Of a stretch of 5,904 bases of DNA, positions 5,833 to 5,904 are shown piece after piece (position 1 is the first letter of the stretch; each line of letters begins with the position of its first letter). The DNA is from an uncultured Clostridia bacterium. Lineage in GTDB: Bacteria > Bacillota > Clostridia > Oscillospirales > Acutalibacteraceae. The stretch is from the NCBI GenBank assembly GCA_945971755.1, contig CAMFPJ010000089.1, forward strand, positions 1 to 5,904, written 5' to 3'. The notes under the pieces were generated by a model. It ran no database searches. It had not been told where the DNA came from and saw nothing but the letters and a program-made list of their open reading frames with translations. The position numbers were made by a program, and so were the translations under genes.

Positions 5833-5904
5833 GATTGTGCCGTCCCAAGTAGATACATTTGTACTTGATGCTTCTTCTTCGTCAAACCAGTGAGTAGTAA
5901 CTGC
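5830..5904 (-). CDS. C-terminal 24 residues of an unidentified protein
   Basis: Reading inward from the right edge on the minus strand, one frame stays open for 24 codons and ends at TAA (5832-5830). It encodes AVTTHWFDEEEASSTNVSTW followed by DGTI. The composition (acidic, Ser/Thr-rich, ordinary codons) is protein-like, and no other gene covers this stretch. I do not recognise the family. It is on the same strand as the dehydrogenase, about 220 bases upstream, so it could be part of the same functional cluster, but the long structured gap argues against tight coupling. Because the stop lies within the terminal repeat of the adjacent element, the native C-terminus may have been changed by insertion of that element. 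A 24-codon open frame alone could be chance. Confidence 0.45.
   Translation of the reverse strand, partial: AVTTHWFDEEEASSTNVSTWDGTI

Overview
The window looks like chromosomal DNA from a fairly AT-rich, low-GC Gram-positive anaerobe of the class Clostridia. The best guess is a gut-type Oscillospirales/Ruminococcaceae relative. The evidence is strong GGAGG-type ribosome binding sites, consensus sigma-A promoters, an NrdR-type ribonucleotide reductase repressor, a secreted protein ending in a dockerin module (the cellulosome-type docking domain common in Ruminococcus and relatives), and short palindromic intergenic repeats of a kind I recall from such genomes. The lineage is an inference; no rRNA or taxonomic marker is present.

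Layout: (1) Positions 1-2417, minus strand: a two-gene operon of a TetR-family repressor (GTG start at 2417) and an MMPL/RND-type membrane exporter. The exporter overlaps the repressor by 8 bases and runs off the left edge after 602 codons. (2) Positions 2418-2617: a compact divergent control region. It holds a near-consensus extended -10 promoter for the tetR side with a 13-bp imperfect palindrome over its -35 box, and a promoter for the nrdR side with a good NrdR-box match between its -35 and -10. (3) Positions 2618-4538, plus strand: nrdR, then after 25 bases a secreted transglutaminase-like protein with a C-terminal dockerin, probably at least partly co-transcribed with nrdR. (4) Positions 4559-4587: a hairpin terminator serving both converging transcripts. 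(5) Positions 4602-5609, minus strand: a Gfo/Idh/MocA NAD-dependent dehydrogenase, most likely inositol 2-dehydrogenase (IolG/IdhA type). (6) Positions 5610-5904: its leader with a short palindromic repeat, then a 103-bp long imperfect hairpin (MITE-like), then the last 24 codons of an unidentified minus-strand gene whose stop codon is the first three bases of that hairpin element.

The genes do not form one pathway. The tetR-MMPL pair is a self-contained, probably autoregulated export module. NrdR controls deoxynucleotide synthesis and probably its own gene. The dockerin protein acts outside the cell and would need a cohesin scaffold encoded elsewhere. IolG would start myo-inositol oxidation, but no other iol gene is visible. 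I see no clear new defence or mobile system. The most unusual items are the dockerin-tagged transglutaminase placed behind nrdR and the two structured intergenic repeats upstream of iolG.
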